DNA from: an uncultured Prevotellaceae bacterium
GTDB taxonomy: Bacteria > Bacteroidota > Bacteroidia > Bacteroidales > Bacteroidaceae
DNA length: 44,836 nt
Reading direction: 5' to 3'
NCBI GenBank assembly: GCA_946402905.1
Contig: CAMIYC010000026.1
Location: 1-44,836, forward strand
Made by a program: the position numbers and the translations under genes. Each line of letters begins with the position of its first letter. Within the stretch, counting starts at the first letter, position 1. Positions 1 through 7,426 of this stretch are shown piece after piece. Under the pieces are notes generated by a model. The model did not search any database and was not told where the DNA came from. It worked only from the letters and a program-made list of their open reading frames with translations.

Positions 1-226
1 AGAGCATCATCACTTGACTAAACGTTGCGCTCGGTTTATAGCGATGTTGCTCCTTCGGCATCTGTAGCAAAGGATACATATAGGCTGACAGACGGTAATA
101 GCCAATATATTCGAGATAACTCTCAGCCTTGGAAGCATCTGTAACAGTCAATCCTCTTGACTGCAAGAGACAGACAAGATCGTGCGCACTGGTGTACGGC
201 TTCTGGAATGGGATTCTGTTGCTCAT
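1..226 (-). CDS. Abi_2-family abortive infection protein, N-terminal part (cut by window edge)
   Basis: The minus strand opens with ATG at 226 and stays open for 75 codons to the window edge, so the C-terminal part is missing. The translation begins MSNRIPFQKPYTSAHDL and contains a stretch reading GLTVTDASKAESYLEYIGYY followed by RLSAYMYPLL. A 'sRGL...A..yL..igYYRLSaYxyP' pattern is the N-terminal signature of the Abi_2 family (AbiD/AbiF type), whose members stop phage growth by harming the infected cell. Catalytic residues would lie beyond the edge and cannot be checked. A good Bacteroidales promoter lies about 60 bases upstream and the short leader can fold, so the gene looks independently transcribed. 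It may be a lone toxin-like gene; any partner would be off the window. Confidence 0.75.
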   Translation of the reverse strand, partial: MSNRIPFQKPYTSAHDLVCLLQSRGLTVTDASKAESYLEYIGYYRLSAYMYPLLQMPKEQHRYKPSATFSQVMML

Positions 227-237
227 AAAATAAAACG

Positions 238-275
238 ACCCGCACATTTGAGCATCGTTGAGAGGCTTGGCGGGT
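238..275 (-). promoter_or_regulatory. Foldable 5' leader of the Abi_2 gene
   Basis: The leader between the predicted transcription start (about 279) and the start codon (226) contains acccgc at 238-243 and gcgggt at 270-275, a perfect 6-bp stem closing a 26-base loop and extendable by a G-U pair. It fills nearly the whole leader and ends about 11 bases before the start codon. It could hide the ribosome entry region or act as an RNA partner for the protein. That function is inference. Confidence 0.35.
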
Positions 276-285
276 TCTGGTGATG

Positions 286-317
286 CAAAGGTATTGCTTT
301 AATTTGAAATAGCCAAA
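286..317 (-). promoter_or_regulatory. Promoter of the Abi_2 gene
   Basis: Read on the minus strand, TTTG (317-314) is followed after 20 bases by TACCTTTG (293-286), an excellent match to the Bacteroidetes primary sigma-factor pattern TTTG-N19/20-TAnnTTTG. Transcription would start near 279, about 50 bases before the ATG at 226. Confidence 0.7.
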
Positions 318-924
318 CTTTTTTGAAGAAAAAGATTAAATGTAGCCCGAGAAATCTCTATTTTGTCTCAAAGTGTTACCTCATTCTTTCTTTTCACTTC
401 CTTTTTGATTCACTTTGTACCAAAGATTACCTGTCTGGCGACACATAAACATTAGATAATCCGTTCATACTCGGCAAAGCAAAAGTATACTATTGTTTTG
501 CTCTCGATTAATCACGGATTTGGTACGATTGACAATCAGTAATTCTGTCCATAGTTCGACATTGAATTTTGAACCACCGTGAATCCCATACGCTTAGAGG
601 AGGCGAGGTACAATATCGGTACAACCGACCCCATTTTGATGCTTTATCTTCTCTCTTTTGACTGGCATAAATCCTTTGTCTTTGCTCACCAAAGTTGTCA
701 AAAGCTCAAAATGGCTAAAAACTGAGCATTAAATAATCTTAACGAATTGTTAAATCTCATTTGGTTATAATGACATAAAAACAGCTTGCTTGGGCACCAA
801 AAGCGACAAATTGCAAATTGCACTTTTGGTACCTTTCAACTTCGGAACACATTCGTTTCTTTCTGTACTACAGATACTTGCAAAAATCTAAAACACTTCC
901 ACATGTATTCTGATTTTTTTTCGC
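318..924. other. Long region without a recognisable gene
   Basis: No open frame here has convincing protein character. The stretch holds the dyad at 796-830 and an imperfect palindrome around 413-426 (ctttgtaccaaag). No tRNA, IS end or CRISPR-like repeat was seen. It separates the leftward Abi_2 gene from the rightward cyclophilin row. Confidence 0.5.
796..830. repeat. Dyad ACCAAAAG ... CTTTTGGT upstream of the cyclophilin row
   Basis: ACCAAAAG at 796-803 is perfectly repeated in reverse as CTTTTGGT at 823-830, with a 19-base centre that contains a direct CAAATTG CAAATTG repeat. It lies about 95 bases upstream of the cyclophilin -7 box and has no U-run on either side, so it looks more like a protein-binding site or relic repeat than a terminator. 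Confidence 0.4.
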
Positions 925-932
925 TATCTTTG
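925..932 (+). promoter_or_regulatory. -7 box for the cyclophilin row
   Basis: TATCTTTG matches the Bacteroidetes -7 consensus TAnnTTTG and is followed 20 bases later by the ATG at 952. No clear -33 TTG is seen at the usual distance, so the promoter may be weak or activator-dependent. Confidence 0.55.
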
Positions 933-951
933 CACCAAATTCTTAACCAAT

Positions 952-1686
952 ATGGCAAAAGTAAAGATACAGACTATGCTGGGTGACATTGTGGTTCGCC
1001 TCTACGATGAGACTCCCATCCACCGTGACAACTTCCTGAAGTTGGCCAGGGAGGGCTATTATGATGGTACACTGTTCCATCGGGTGATTAAAGATTTCAT
1101 GATTCAGGGCGGCGACCCCGACTCCAAGGGAGCTCCCGCTGGAAAGATGCTGGGGGTCGGCGGACCGGATTATACCCTCGAAGCCGAGATCAAGGAGGGG
1201 TTGTACCATAAGCGTGGTGCCCTGGCGGCTGCCCGTCAAGGCGACGAGGTCAACCCAGAGCGCAGAAGCAGTGGTTCCCAGTTCTATATTGTATGGGGAC
1301 AAAAGTATAACGAAGGGCAGCTTCGACAGTTTTCCAGACAACTGAAGATGCAGAAGATGCAGGCTGTCTTCAACCAGCTGGCTTCCGGGCACCGGGATGA
1401 AATCATGCAAATGCGCAGGGAGCGCAACCGCGCCGGACTCCAGGAGCTACAAGACAGGCTGGCTGCTGAAGCTGAGAAGCAGACATCCGGCTTCTCCGGG
1501 CTCACCGACAAACAGCGCGAAATCTACACGTCTGTAGGAGGCACACCGCATCTCGACGGCCAATATACGGTCTTTGGCGAAGTGGAAGATGGCCTCGACG
1601 TGGTGGAGATGATACAGCGCACTGCCACAGCCCGTGGCGACAGGCCTGTTGACGACATACAAATGCGAATAACTGTAATAGAATGA
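952..1686 (+). CDS. Cyclophilin-type peptidyl-prolyl cis-trans isomerase with internal helical insert
   Basis: The 244-residue protein catalyses cis-trans isomerisation of X-Pro bonds. Cyclophilin signatures are clear: LFHRVIKDFMIQGGD near residues 41-55, with the catalytic Arg in FHR; SSGSQFYI near 107-114; and HLDGQYTVFGEV near 201-212. Ordinary cyclophilins run straight from the SQFYI strand to the HLDG strand. Here about 80 charged, helix-prone residues (roughly 117-195) are inserted between them, a layout known from Bacteroidales homologues. No signal peptide is visible, so it is probably cytoplasmic. The stop is one base before the next start, so it should be co-transcribed with the flavin-reductase-like gene. 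Confidence 0.9.
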   Translation: MAKVKIQTMLGDIVVRLYDETPIHRDNFLKLAREGYYDGTLFHRVIKDFMIQGGDPDSKGAPAGKMLGVGGPDYTLEAEIKEGLYHKRGALAAARQGDEVNPERRSSGSQFYIVWGQKYNEGQLRQFSRQLKMQKMQAVFNQLASGHRDEIMQMRRERNRAGLQELQDRLAAEAEKQTSGFSGLTDKQREIYTSVGGTPHLDGQYTVFGEVEDGLDVVEMIQRTATARGDRPVDDIQMRITVIE

Positions 1687-1687
1687 C

Positions 1688-2275
1688 ATGAGGAAACTAA
1701 ATTTTATTTTGATGACTGCTGCCTTCTTGATGATGGCTGGTGCTCCGGTCTTTGCTCAGGAAGACAACGGATTCAAGAAGATTGACGTCAGGGAAGACTT
1801 CACGGAGAATGGTTTTCAGTGGTTTCATGATGCGGAGCTGCTTGCCGCAGGAGACAGGGCCAAGAGCAATGCCATGACTATCGGATGGGGCGGAATAGGA
1901 ACGCTCTGGGGGCGCACCGCACTGACGGTATATGTGGCTGAGAAACGATATACCAAGGAATTCATGGACAAGGCGGAGTATTTTACCGTGATGGCATTCG
2001 ACGTGGAGCATAGCAAGGTGCTCAGATACATGGGGACGAAAAGCGGGCGTGATGAGGACAAAGCTGAGGCTTTAGGACTTCATAAGGCATATACCGCTAA
2101 TGGCACTCCATACTACACAGAGGCGGATATGGTGATAGAGTGCAAAATCATGTATGCCGCGCCTTTTGACCCACAGTATTTCAAGAGTAGTGCGCCGAAA
2201 GACATGTATGCCAACTTCCCTGCAGGCATACACTCCATGTATATCGGCGAGGTCGTTAATGCCTGGAAAAAATAG
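1688..2275 (+). CDS. Exported flavin-reductase-like (FMN-binding split-barrel) protein
   Basis: The 195-residue product starts with a clear signal peptide (MRKLNFILMTAAFLMMAGAP, cleavage probably after VFAQ). The mature part carries the flavin-reductase/flavoredoxin pattern: NAMTIGWGGIGTLWGRTALTVYV near residues 60-83, the RYT element, and GTKSGRDEDKAEALGL near 116-131. Members of this split-barrel family bind FMN and reduce flavin or serve as electron carriers, usually in the cytoplasm, so export to the periplasm is notable. The substrate cannot be told from sequence. The gene starts one base after the cyclophilin stop and is followed 36 bases later by the dehydrogenase, so all three probably share a transcript. 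Confidence 0.8.
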   Translation: MRKLNFILMTAAFLMMAGAPVFAQEDNGFKKIDVREDFTENGFQWFHDAELLAAGDRAKSNAMTIGWGGIGTLWGRTALTVYVAEKRYTKEFMDKAEYFTVMAFDVEHSKVLRYMGTKSGRDEDKAEALGLHKAYTANGTPYYTEADMVIECKIMYAAPFDPQYFKSSAPKDMYANFPAGIHSMYIGEVVNAWKK

Positions 2276-2311
2276 GGCACTGTCAACACATCACACCTAA
2301 TAAATATCCCT

Positions 2312-3277
2312 ATGCAAAAAGATGATGTGCACATCGTGGTGCTCGATGGATATACAGCGGCACACGGAGAGCTCGGATGGGACGCACTGGAGCGGCTGGG
2401 CCACCTGACCGTCTATGATCGCACGACTCCTGCCGACACCATCGGCAGGTGCCGGGAGGCCGACGTGGTGCTGACCAACAAGGTGTGCCTGCGGAGAGAA
2501 GAGCTGAGCAGGCTACCCAGATTGCGCTACATCGGCGTGCTGGCCACAGGCTACAACGTGGTCGACGTGGAGGCCGCCCGCGAGCGGGGCATCGTCGTGA
2601 CCAATGTGCCCGCATATAGCACAGATAGCGTGGCGCAGATGGTGATGGCACACCTGCTCACTGTCACCAATCGGGTGGAGCACTATGCCGACAAGAACAG
2701 GCAAGGCGAGTGGGCGCATTGCCCCGATTTCTGCTATTGGGACACTCCGCTCACCGAACTCTGCGGTAAGACCATGGGCATCGTGGGGCTGGGCAATATC
2801 GGACGGCGCGTGGCCGCCATCTCCCAGGCACTCGGAATGAACGTACTCGCACTGACCAGTAAGAGCAACGCACAGCTCCCCGAGGGGATAGGAAAAGTCT
2901 CTCTGCAGGAGTTGTTCCGGCTGAGTGATGTCGTCAGCCTGCATTGTCCGCTCACCCCGCAAACACACCATCTGGTGTGCGCAGAGACACTCTCAATGAT
3001 GAAGCCTTCGGCCATCCTCATCAATACCGGACGAGGACCGCTCGTCGATGAACAGGCCGTGGCTGATGCACTGAGAGCCCATCGCATCGCAGCCTACTGT
3101 GCTGACGTGCTCGCTACCGAACCGCCACAAGACGATTCTCCCTTGCTGCGATGTGCTGATGCTTTTATCACACCGCATATCGCATGGGCCACAAAGGAGG
3201 CAAGGCAGCGGCTGATAGCCGTCGCCATTGACAATGTCGCTAAATTCCTGGGTGGGGTAAGCCAGAACCGTGTGTAG
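2312..3277 (+). CDS. D-isomer-specific 2-hydroxyacid dehydrogenase (glycerate dehydrogenase-like)
   Basis: The 321-residue NAD-dependent enzyme interconverts a 2-keto acid and its D-2-hydroxy acid. The Rossmann motif GLGNIG lies at about residues 159-164. The catalytic trio is intact: Arg241 in NTGRGPLVD, Glu270 in ATEPP and His289 in TPHIAW. The N-terminal substrate half contains VLATGYNVVDVEAARERGI, typical of glycerate/hydroxypyruvate reductase-like members. Length fits the family. It is the last gene of the row beginning with the cyclophilin and converges on the polymerase gene with only five bases between stop codons. The precise substrate (hydroxypyruvate, glyoxylate or another keto acid) is an inference from similarity. 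Confidence 0.88.
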   Translation: MQKDDVHIVVLDGYTAAHGELGWDALERLGHLTVYDRTTPADTIGRCREADVVLTNKVCLRREELSRLPRLRYIGVLATGYNVVDVEAARERGIVVTNVPAYSTDSVAQMVMAHLLTVTNRVEHYADKNRQGEWAHCPDFCYWDTPLTELCGKTMGIVGLGNIGRRVAAISQALGMNVLALTSKSNAQLPEGIGKVSLQELFRLSDVVSLHCPLTPQTHHLVCAETLSMMKPSAILINTGRGPLVDEQAVADALRAHRIAAYCADVLATEPPQDDSPLLRCADAFITPHIAWATKEARQRLIAVAIDNVAKFLGGVSQNRV

Positions 3278-3282
3278 GAGCG

Positions 3283-4578
3283 TCAGTGCAGCTTGATGAT
3301 GTCTGTCCAGCGTGTGGTGGGGTTCTTGCTCCGGAAGTCGTGCTTGATGGCATTGGCGAAGACATCGGCCTTGCCCTTGCCGTCTTTGCGTGTATATTGC
3401 TGGGCACCGATCACCACCGTCTCAGAGCCGTTCATGCGGTTGATGCGGTCCACCACCTCGTCCAGGCGGCGCATCTTCTGGATCTGCTCGGCGTTTACGT
3501 CGAAAAGGTCTTGCTGGATGGGCGAGTCTGCCGAGATGCCCATCACGATCACGCCGGCTTTCTTGTATTGATAGCCCTGACGGAAAATCTTGCGTAGCAC
3601 CTCGCTGGCGGCTCCTACGATGGAGGACGTAGAGTTGCTGGGAGTGACCAGGCGAGTCTCTTGGAAGTTCCAATATTGGGCAAGGTCCTCACGGAAAGCG
3701 TTTGTGTTGACGAATACACCTACGATGGTGGCCACCGTGGACTGGGCACGCAATTTCTCCGCACAGCGAGACGCATAGTTGGCCACGTGGGTGCGAAGCG
3801 TGTCATAGTCGCCGACCATGCCATTGAAACTCCGGCTCGTGCAGATGCTTTTCTTCTTGGCCAGCACTTCATTAGGCACACTGTCCATGCCGTTCAGCTC
3901 CTGCCAAGTGCGCACGATGTTGATGTTGTTGAAGGTCTGCCTTACCCAGTCTTGATGATGACACGCAAAGTCAAGGGCTGTCTTCACACCGTAGGACTGA
4001 AGTTTCGCCGCATAGCGGCGACCGATGCCCCACACGTCTTCTATCGGGCACCATTCCAGGGCACGCTCGCGCTTGTAGTCGGTGTCTATCATGCAGCAGT
4101 GGCGGTAGGCCTGATATTTCTTGGCCAGTTTGGAGGCGATTTTTGCAAGGGTCTTGTTGGGGGCCAGGCCGATGCTGATGGGCATGCCCACTTCACGCTT
4201 CACACGGCGGTGTAGGTGCTCACCCCATTTCTGAAGGTCCTCCAGGGCGATGCCGTCGAGATACATGAAGCACTCGTCGATGCTGTAGCGGAAGTAGGCC
4301 GGAGTCTCTTTGCTGATGATGCTCACCACGCGCCCGGTCAGTTCACCGTATAGTTCGTAATTGCTTGAGAAAACGGCAATCTTGGTATTGGGAAATTGCT
4401 GCGATAGCTGAAAATAGGGCGTACCCTCCTTGATACCAAGGGCCTTGGCCTCATTGGAACGGGCCACCACGCAGCCGTCGTTATTGCTCAGCACCACGAT
4501 AGGTTTCCCCTCCAGGTCGGGACGGAAAACTTTCTCGCAGGAGCAGTAACAGTTATCCAGATCAGCGATTCCGTACAT
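3283..4578 (-). CDS. umuC: Y-family translesion DNA polymerase, UmuC type
   Basis: The 431-residue protein is a UmuC-like error-prone polymerase that copies past DNA lesions. The N-terminal palm has the metal-binding Asp in IADLDNCYCSCEKVF and the SIDE motif in YRYSIDECFMYLDG-like sequence near residues 95-105. A helix-hairpin-helix region (VWGIGRRYAAKLQSYGV) and a UmuC-type C-terminus ending RWTDIIKL follow. The frame can be extended upstream to 4644, but the -7 box at 4620-4627 lies inside that extension, so transcription starts near 4612 and the ATG at 4576-4578 is the start. A umuD partner normally sits beside umuC; none is present in this window. Confidence 0.9.
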   Translation of the reverse strand: MYGIADLDNCYCSCEKVFRPDLEGKPIVVLSNNDGCVVARSNEAKALGIKEGTPYFQLSQQFPNTKIAVFSSNYELYGELTGRVVSIISKETPAYFRYSIDECFMYLDGIALEDLQKWGEHLHRRVKREVGMPISIGLAPNKTLAKIASKLAKKYQAYRHCCMIDTDYKRERALEWCPIEDVWGIGRRYAAKLQSYGVKTALDFACHHQDWVRQTFNNINIVRTWQELNGMDSVPNEVLAKKKSICTSRSFNGMVGDYDTLRTHVANYASRCAEKLRAQSTVATIVGVFVNTNAFREDLAQYWNFQETRLVTPSNSTSSIVGAASEVLRKIFRQGYQYKKAGVIVMGISADSPIQQDLFDVNAEQIQKMRRLDEVVDRINRMNGSETVVIGAQQYTRKDGKGKADVFANAIKHDFRSKNPTTRWTDIIKLH

Positions 4579-4619
4579 CTCAAATGAATATAGGTGAAAA
4601 GTATGCTCAAAAACTGCTA

Positions 4620-4651
4620 CAAAGATAAGGCAAAATTCCATCATTACGCAA
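4620..4651 (-). promoter_or_regulatory. Promoter of umuC
   Basis: On the minus strand TTG (4651-4649) is followed after 21 bases by TATCTTTG (4627-4620). The predicted start near 4612 gives a leader of about 35 bases and fixes the umuC start codon at 4578. Confidence 0.65.
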
Positions 4652-4676
4652 TAAAATAGTTTTTTTACGACCTTTT

Positions 4677-4708
4677 AACCCCAATTGGTCATTAGACCGA
4701 TTGGGGTT
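4677..4708. repeat. 14-bp inverted repeat between divergent umuC and patatin genes
   Basis: AACCCCAATTGGTC (4677-4690) and GACCGATTGGGGTT (4695-4708) pair with one mismatch around an ATTA loop. It lies about 25 bases upstream of the umuC -33 element, between divergently read genes, so it cannot terminate either. It could be an operator or the relic of a bidirectional terminator. Confidence 0.45.
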
Positions 4709-4751
4709 TAACCCGTTTGAGTGGCGTGACTGATACCCTCTGCCATCAGGT

Positions 4752-4775
4752 GTAGGGACGCGGCGTGCCGCGTTG
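4752..4775. repeat. Dispersed palindromic repeat (REP-like), copy 1
   Basis: GTAGGG is followed by the dyad ACGCGGCGTGCCGCGT and G. The identical 24-base unit recurs at 20906-20929 and 33367-33390, always between genes. Such units resemble REP sequences that are moved by dedicated transposases. Confidence 0.8.
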
Positions 4776-4910
4776 GCGGAGAGGGCGGAAAGATGCTGAA
4801 ATCATCAATTAGCAGGATAATGATCTGAAAGATAATAGGCAAGTTCGGAAGGTAAAAATATATTTCTATAATTTTTTTACTATTTGTGCTTTCAAATCAT
4901 TAGTTTTTAT

Positions 4911-4918
4911 TAAATTTG
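4911..4918 (+). promoter_or_regulatory. -7 box for the patatin/efflux row
   Basis: TAAATTTG fits TAnnTTTG; the -33 element is not clear at the usual spacing. Transcription would start near 4925, which leaves a 74-base leader to the ATG at 4999 and argues against the in-frame ATG-like start at 4936. Confidence 0.5.
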
Positions 4919-4998
4919 CATTCGTTAGTGTAATCGTGATTGGAGGCTGGGTGCCGCTGTTCATGTTTTATAAAACATTTCTCCATTTAGACAACCTC

Positions 4999-7230
4999 AT
5001 GTGCAAAATAAGACAACTCTCATTGATACTCCTCATGCTGACAGTATCTGCCTGTGCCATGGCACAAGACAGTACGGTAAAGAAAAAAAGAGCCAAGGTG
5101 GCTGTTGTGCTCAGTGGGGGAGGGGCAAAGGGCATGGCTCATATCGGCGCCCTGAAGGTGATAGAACGTGCCGGCATCCCCATCGACATCATCACAGGCA
5201 CCTCCATGGGGAGCATCGTAGGCGGACTCTATGCCATTGGATATAACGCACATGTGCTCGACTCCGTGGTGCGTGTCCAGGACTGGAGCTACGTGATCTC
5301 CGACCGGGAGAACCTCTCGGAGCAGACACTCGAGGACCGCAGGAGGCAAAACACATACTTCTATACCATGGGGCTCACACTCGGCAAGAAAAACCAGACC
5401 GACGGAGGACTCATCAAAGGGAAAAACCTGGCAGAATTGTTTTATAAACTATGTGAGGGGTATACCGACTCGCTCGACTTCTCACGTGACCTGCCCATAC
5501 CTTTTGCATGCGTGGCCACCAATATCATCGACAATTCTGAGGTAGACCTGCACAGTGGATACCTGCCACAGGCCATGAGGGCATCGATGGCCATTCCTGC
5601 TGCCTTCTCGCCTGTCAGGGTGGGCGACAAGGTGCTCGTCGACGGTGGACTGCGCAACAACTATCCCGCCGACATCGCCCGGGAGATGGGAGCCGACATC
5701 ATTATCGGTGTCACCGTGCAGGGAGCGCCTAAGATAGCCGACGACATGGGGCGCACTATGAGTATTCTCAGCCAGATCATCGATGTCAACTGTAAAAACA
5801 AATACGACGACAACCTGGCCATCACCGATGTGCCCATCCGCGTCAATACGACGGGATACGGCGCAGCCAGCTTCACATATAATGCCATCGACACGCTCAT
5901 CAGGCGAGGAGAGGAAGAGGCTATGAAACACTGGGATGAACTCATCGCACTCAAACAGCGTATCGGCATCGACGATTCTTTCGTGCCGGTGAGATTGTCG
6001 CCGCTAAGCCCGGATGTGATGACGGAGAGAAAAAAGGTGACTTCTTATGTGTTTGAGAACATGACACCCATGGACGAGCGCTTCCTCCGTAGGAAATTTC
6101 ATCTCAAGGCAGGCGACGAAATTGACCCGCAGCGTGAACAGAGGCTCACCACTGCCATGAGGGTCGACTTGTTTTATCAGACAGCCGAATGTCGCACGGT
6201 GGCCGACGGCGACGGCGTGAGGGTGATACTTATCGCCGGCAACCGGAAAACGAGCGAGGTGGGAGCCGGCTTCAGGTATGACCTCGAGGAGCATGCCGCT
6301 GTACAGTTCGGGGCCAGTTTCCCGCTGGCCGAACAGTCTACGCCGCTCGACGGAACAATCACGCTTCGACTGGGCAAGAGGATGAAGGCACGCGCCGAAC
6401 TCACACTTCACTCTCTCAGTAAAGACCGTCCGAAAATATCCTATACCTTCAGCCGCAACGATGTCGACATATATATTGATGGCGATCGTGACTATAGCAT
6501 CCTTTATTTCCAGCACCAGACGGAGCTGACACCCCTGAATTTCAATGTCAGAAACTTCAACTTCACACTTGGGGCAAGATGGGATTATTTGCACTATAAA
6601 GACAAACTGCTGTCATCCCGTTCCTCTGATCTACCGCTTGAAAACGACCACTATATCAGTTACAGGGCCACTGTCAATTACAATAGCGAGAACGACTGGA
6701 ACTTTCCTTCACGAGGTGCACGCTTCAAAGCGGAATATGCCTATATGACCGACAATTTCGCACAGATGGGAGGCAAGGCCGGCATGAGCGACCTCAATGC
6801 CAACTGGCGGATGTCGTTCCCCATAGGCAACCGACTGTCCATACAACCGATGGCATACGGGCGAATGCTCTTCGGTGCCAACATACCGCTGGTGTTCAGC
6901 AACGCCGTCGGCGGATCATGGTTCGGCCATTATGTAGAGCAGCAGATGCCATTCCCTGGCATCGGATATGTGGAATATGTAGGTCGCCATTTCGTTGCAT
7001 TACAGCTCCAGGCACAGCAGCGTATGGGAGACAAGCACTACCTGCAGGTGGCCGTGGCGGGAGCGCAACAGGCACCCAGGCTGGAAGAATTTCTGGATCA
7101 CAAGACTCTGTTGGGCGCTAAGATCGGATATTTCTACAACACCCTCGTCGGTCCCGTCGGAGCTACGCTCGGATTTAGCAGCAAGACCAGGAAAGCCAAT
7201 TTCTATATCAATCTCGGATTTGAATTCTAA
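4999..7230 (+). CDS. Patatin-like phospholipase fused to an outer-membrane surface-antigen barrel
   Basis: The 743-residue protein starts with an export signal. It contains VSAC, which could be a lipobox, and MAQ, which could be a signal-peptidase I site. The patatin domain follows: oxyanion loop GGGAKG at residues 40-45, nucleophile Ser69 in GTSMG and catalytic Asp215 in VDGGLRNNYP. A POTRA-like linker and a long beta-rich C-terminus ending NFYINLGFEF (aromatic last residue) indicate an Omp85/surface-antigen barrel. This PlpD-like layout places a lipase domain at the outer membrane. A start at 4936 would add 21 residues but lies too close to the predicted transcription start. The downstream row encodes transport parts. 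Confidence 0.88.
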   Translation: MCKIRQLSLILLMLTVSACAMAQDSTVKKKRAKVAVVLSGGGAKGMAHIGALKVIERAGIPIDIITGTSMGSIVGGLYAIGYNAHVLDSVVRVQDWSYVISDRENLSEQTLEDRRRQNTYFYTMGLTLGKKNQTDGGLIKGKNLAELFYKLCEGYTDSLDFSRDLPIPFACVATNIIDNSEVDLHSGYLPQAMRASMAIPAAFSPVRVGDKVLVDGGLRNNYPADIAREMGADIIIGVTVQGAPKIADDMGRTMSILSQIIDVNCKNKYDDNLAITDVPIRVNTTGYGAASFTYNAIDTLIRRGEEEAMKHWDELIALKQRIGIDDSFVPVRLSPLSPDVMTERKKVTSYVFENMTPMDERFLRRKFHLKAGDEIDPQREQRLTTAMRVDLFYQTAECRTVADGDGVRVILIAGNRKTSEVGAGFRYDLEEHAAVQFGASFPLAEQSTPLDGTITLRLGKRMKARAELTLHSLSKDRPKISYTFSRNDVDIYIDGDRDYSILYFQHQTELTPLNFNVRNFNFTLGARWDYLHYKDKLLSSRSSDLPLENDHYISYRATVNYNSENDWNFPSRGARFKAEYAYMTDNFAQMGGKAGMSDLNANWRMSFPIGNRLSIQPMAYGRMLFGANIPLVFSNAVGGSWFGHYVEQQMPFPGIGYVEYVGRHFVALQLQAQQRMGDKHYLQVAVAGAQQAPRLEEFLDHKTLLGAKIGYFYNTLVGPVGATLGFSSKTRKANFYINLGFEF

Positions 7231-7250
7231 TCTTATACACGAACAAATAA

Positions 7251-7370
7251 ATGAGAAAAATTTCACTCCTGCTACAGCCCTGCATGCCCCTGGCTGCATG
7301 GTCGCAGCGTATGCTCACACTCGACGGTAGAGGGGGGCAAGAGCTCTGTACTACAACATGGCATTTTTAA
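7251..7370 (+). pseudogene. Probable remnant of a TolC-family outer-membrane efflux gene
   Basis: A 39-codon frame begins MRKISLLLQPCMPLAAWSQ, an exported-protein start, followed by RMLTLDG. Mature TolC-type proteins of Bacteroidales commonly begin with an 'LTLDEC...' type first helix, and such a gene is the expected neighbour directly upstream of an HlyD adaptor. After LTLD the frame runs into GRGGQELCTTTWHF and a stop, with no TolC body. The simplest reading is a large internal deletion that left the signal peptide and the first mature residues. The alternative is a chance small exported peptide. Twenty bases separate it from the patatin gene and 56 from the adaptor. Confidence 0.5.
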
Positions 7371-7426
7371 ATAATCAAAATCATATTCATTTTCAATTAT
7401 TCATTCACTTGTAAACAAACATTATC

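Noticed and set aside
786..986. 66-codon frame across the cyclophilin promoter
   Set aside because: It covers the dyad and the -7 box, overlaps the real gene start and has no protein-like character.
4936..4998. Longer N-terminus for the patatin protein
   Set aside because: The extra residues precede a normal signal peptide, and the earlier start lies only about 11 bases after the predicted transcription start.
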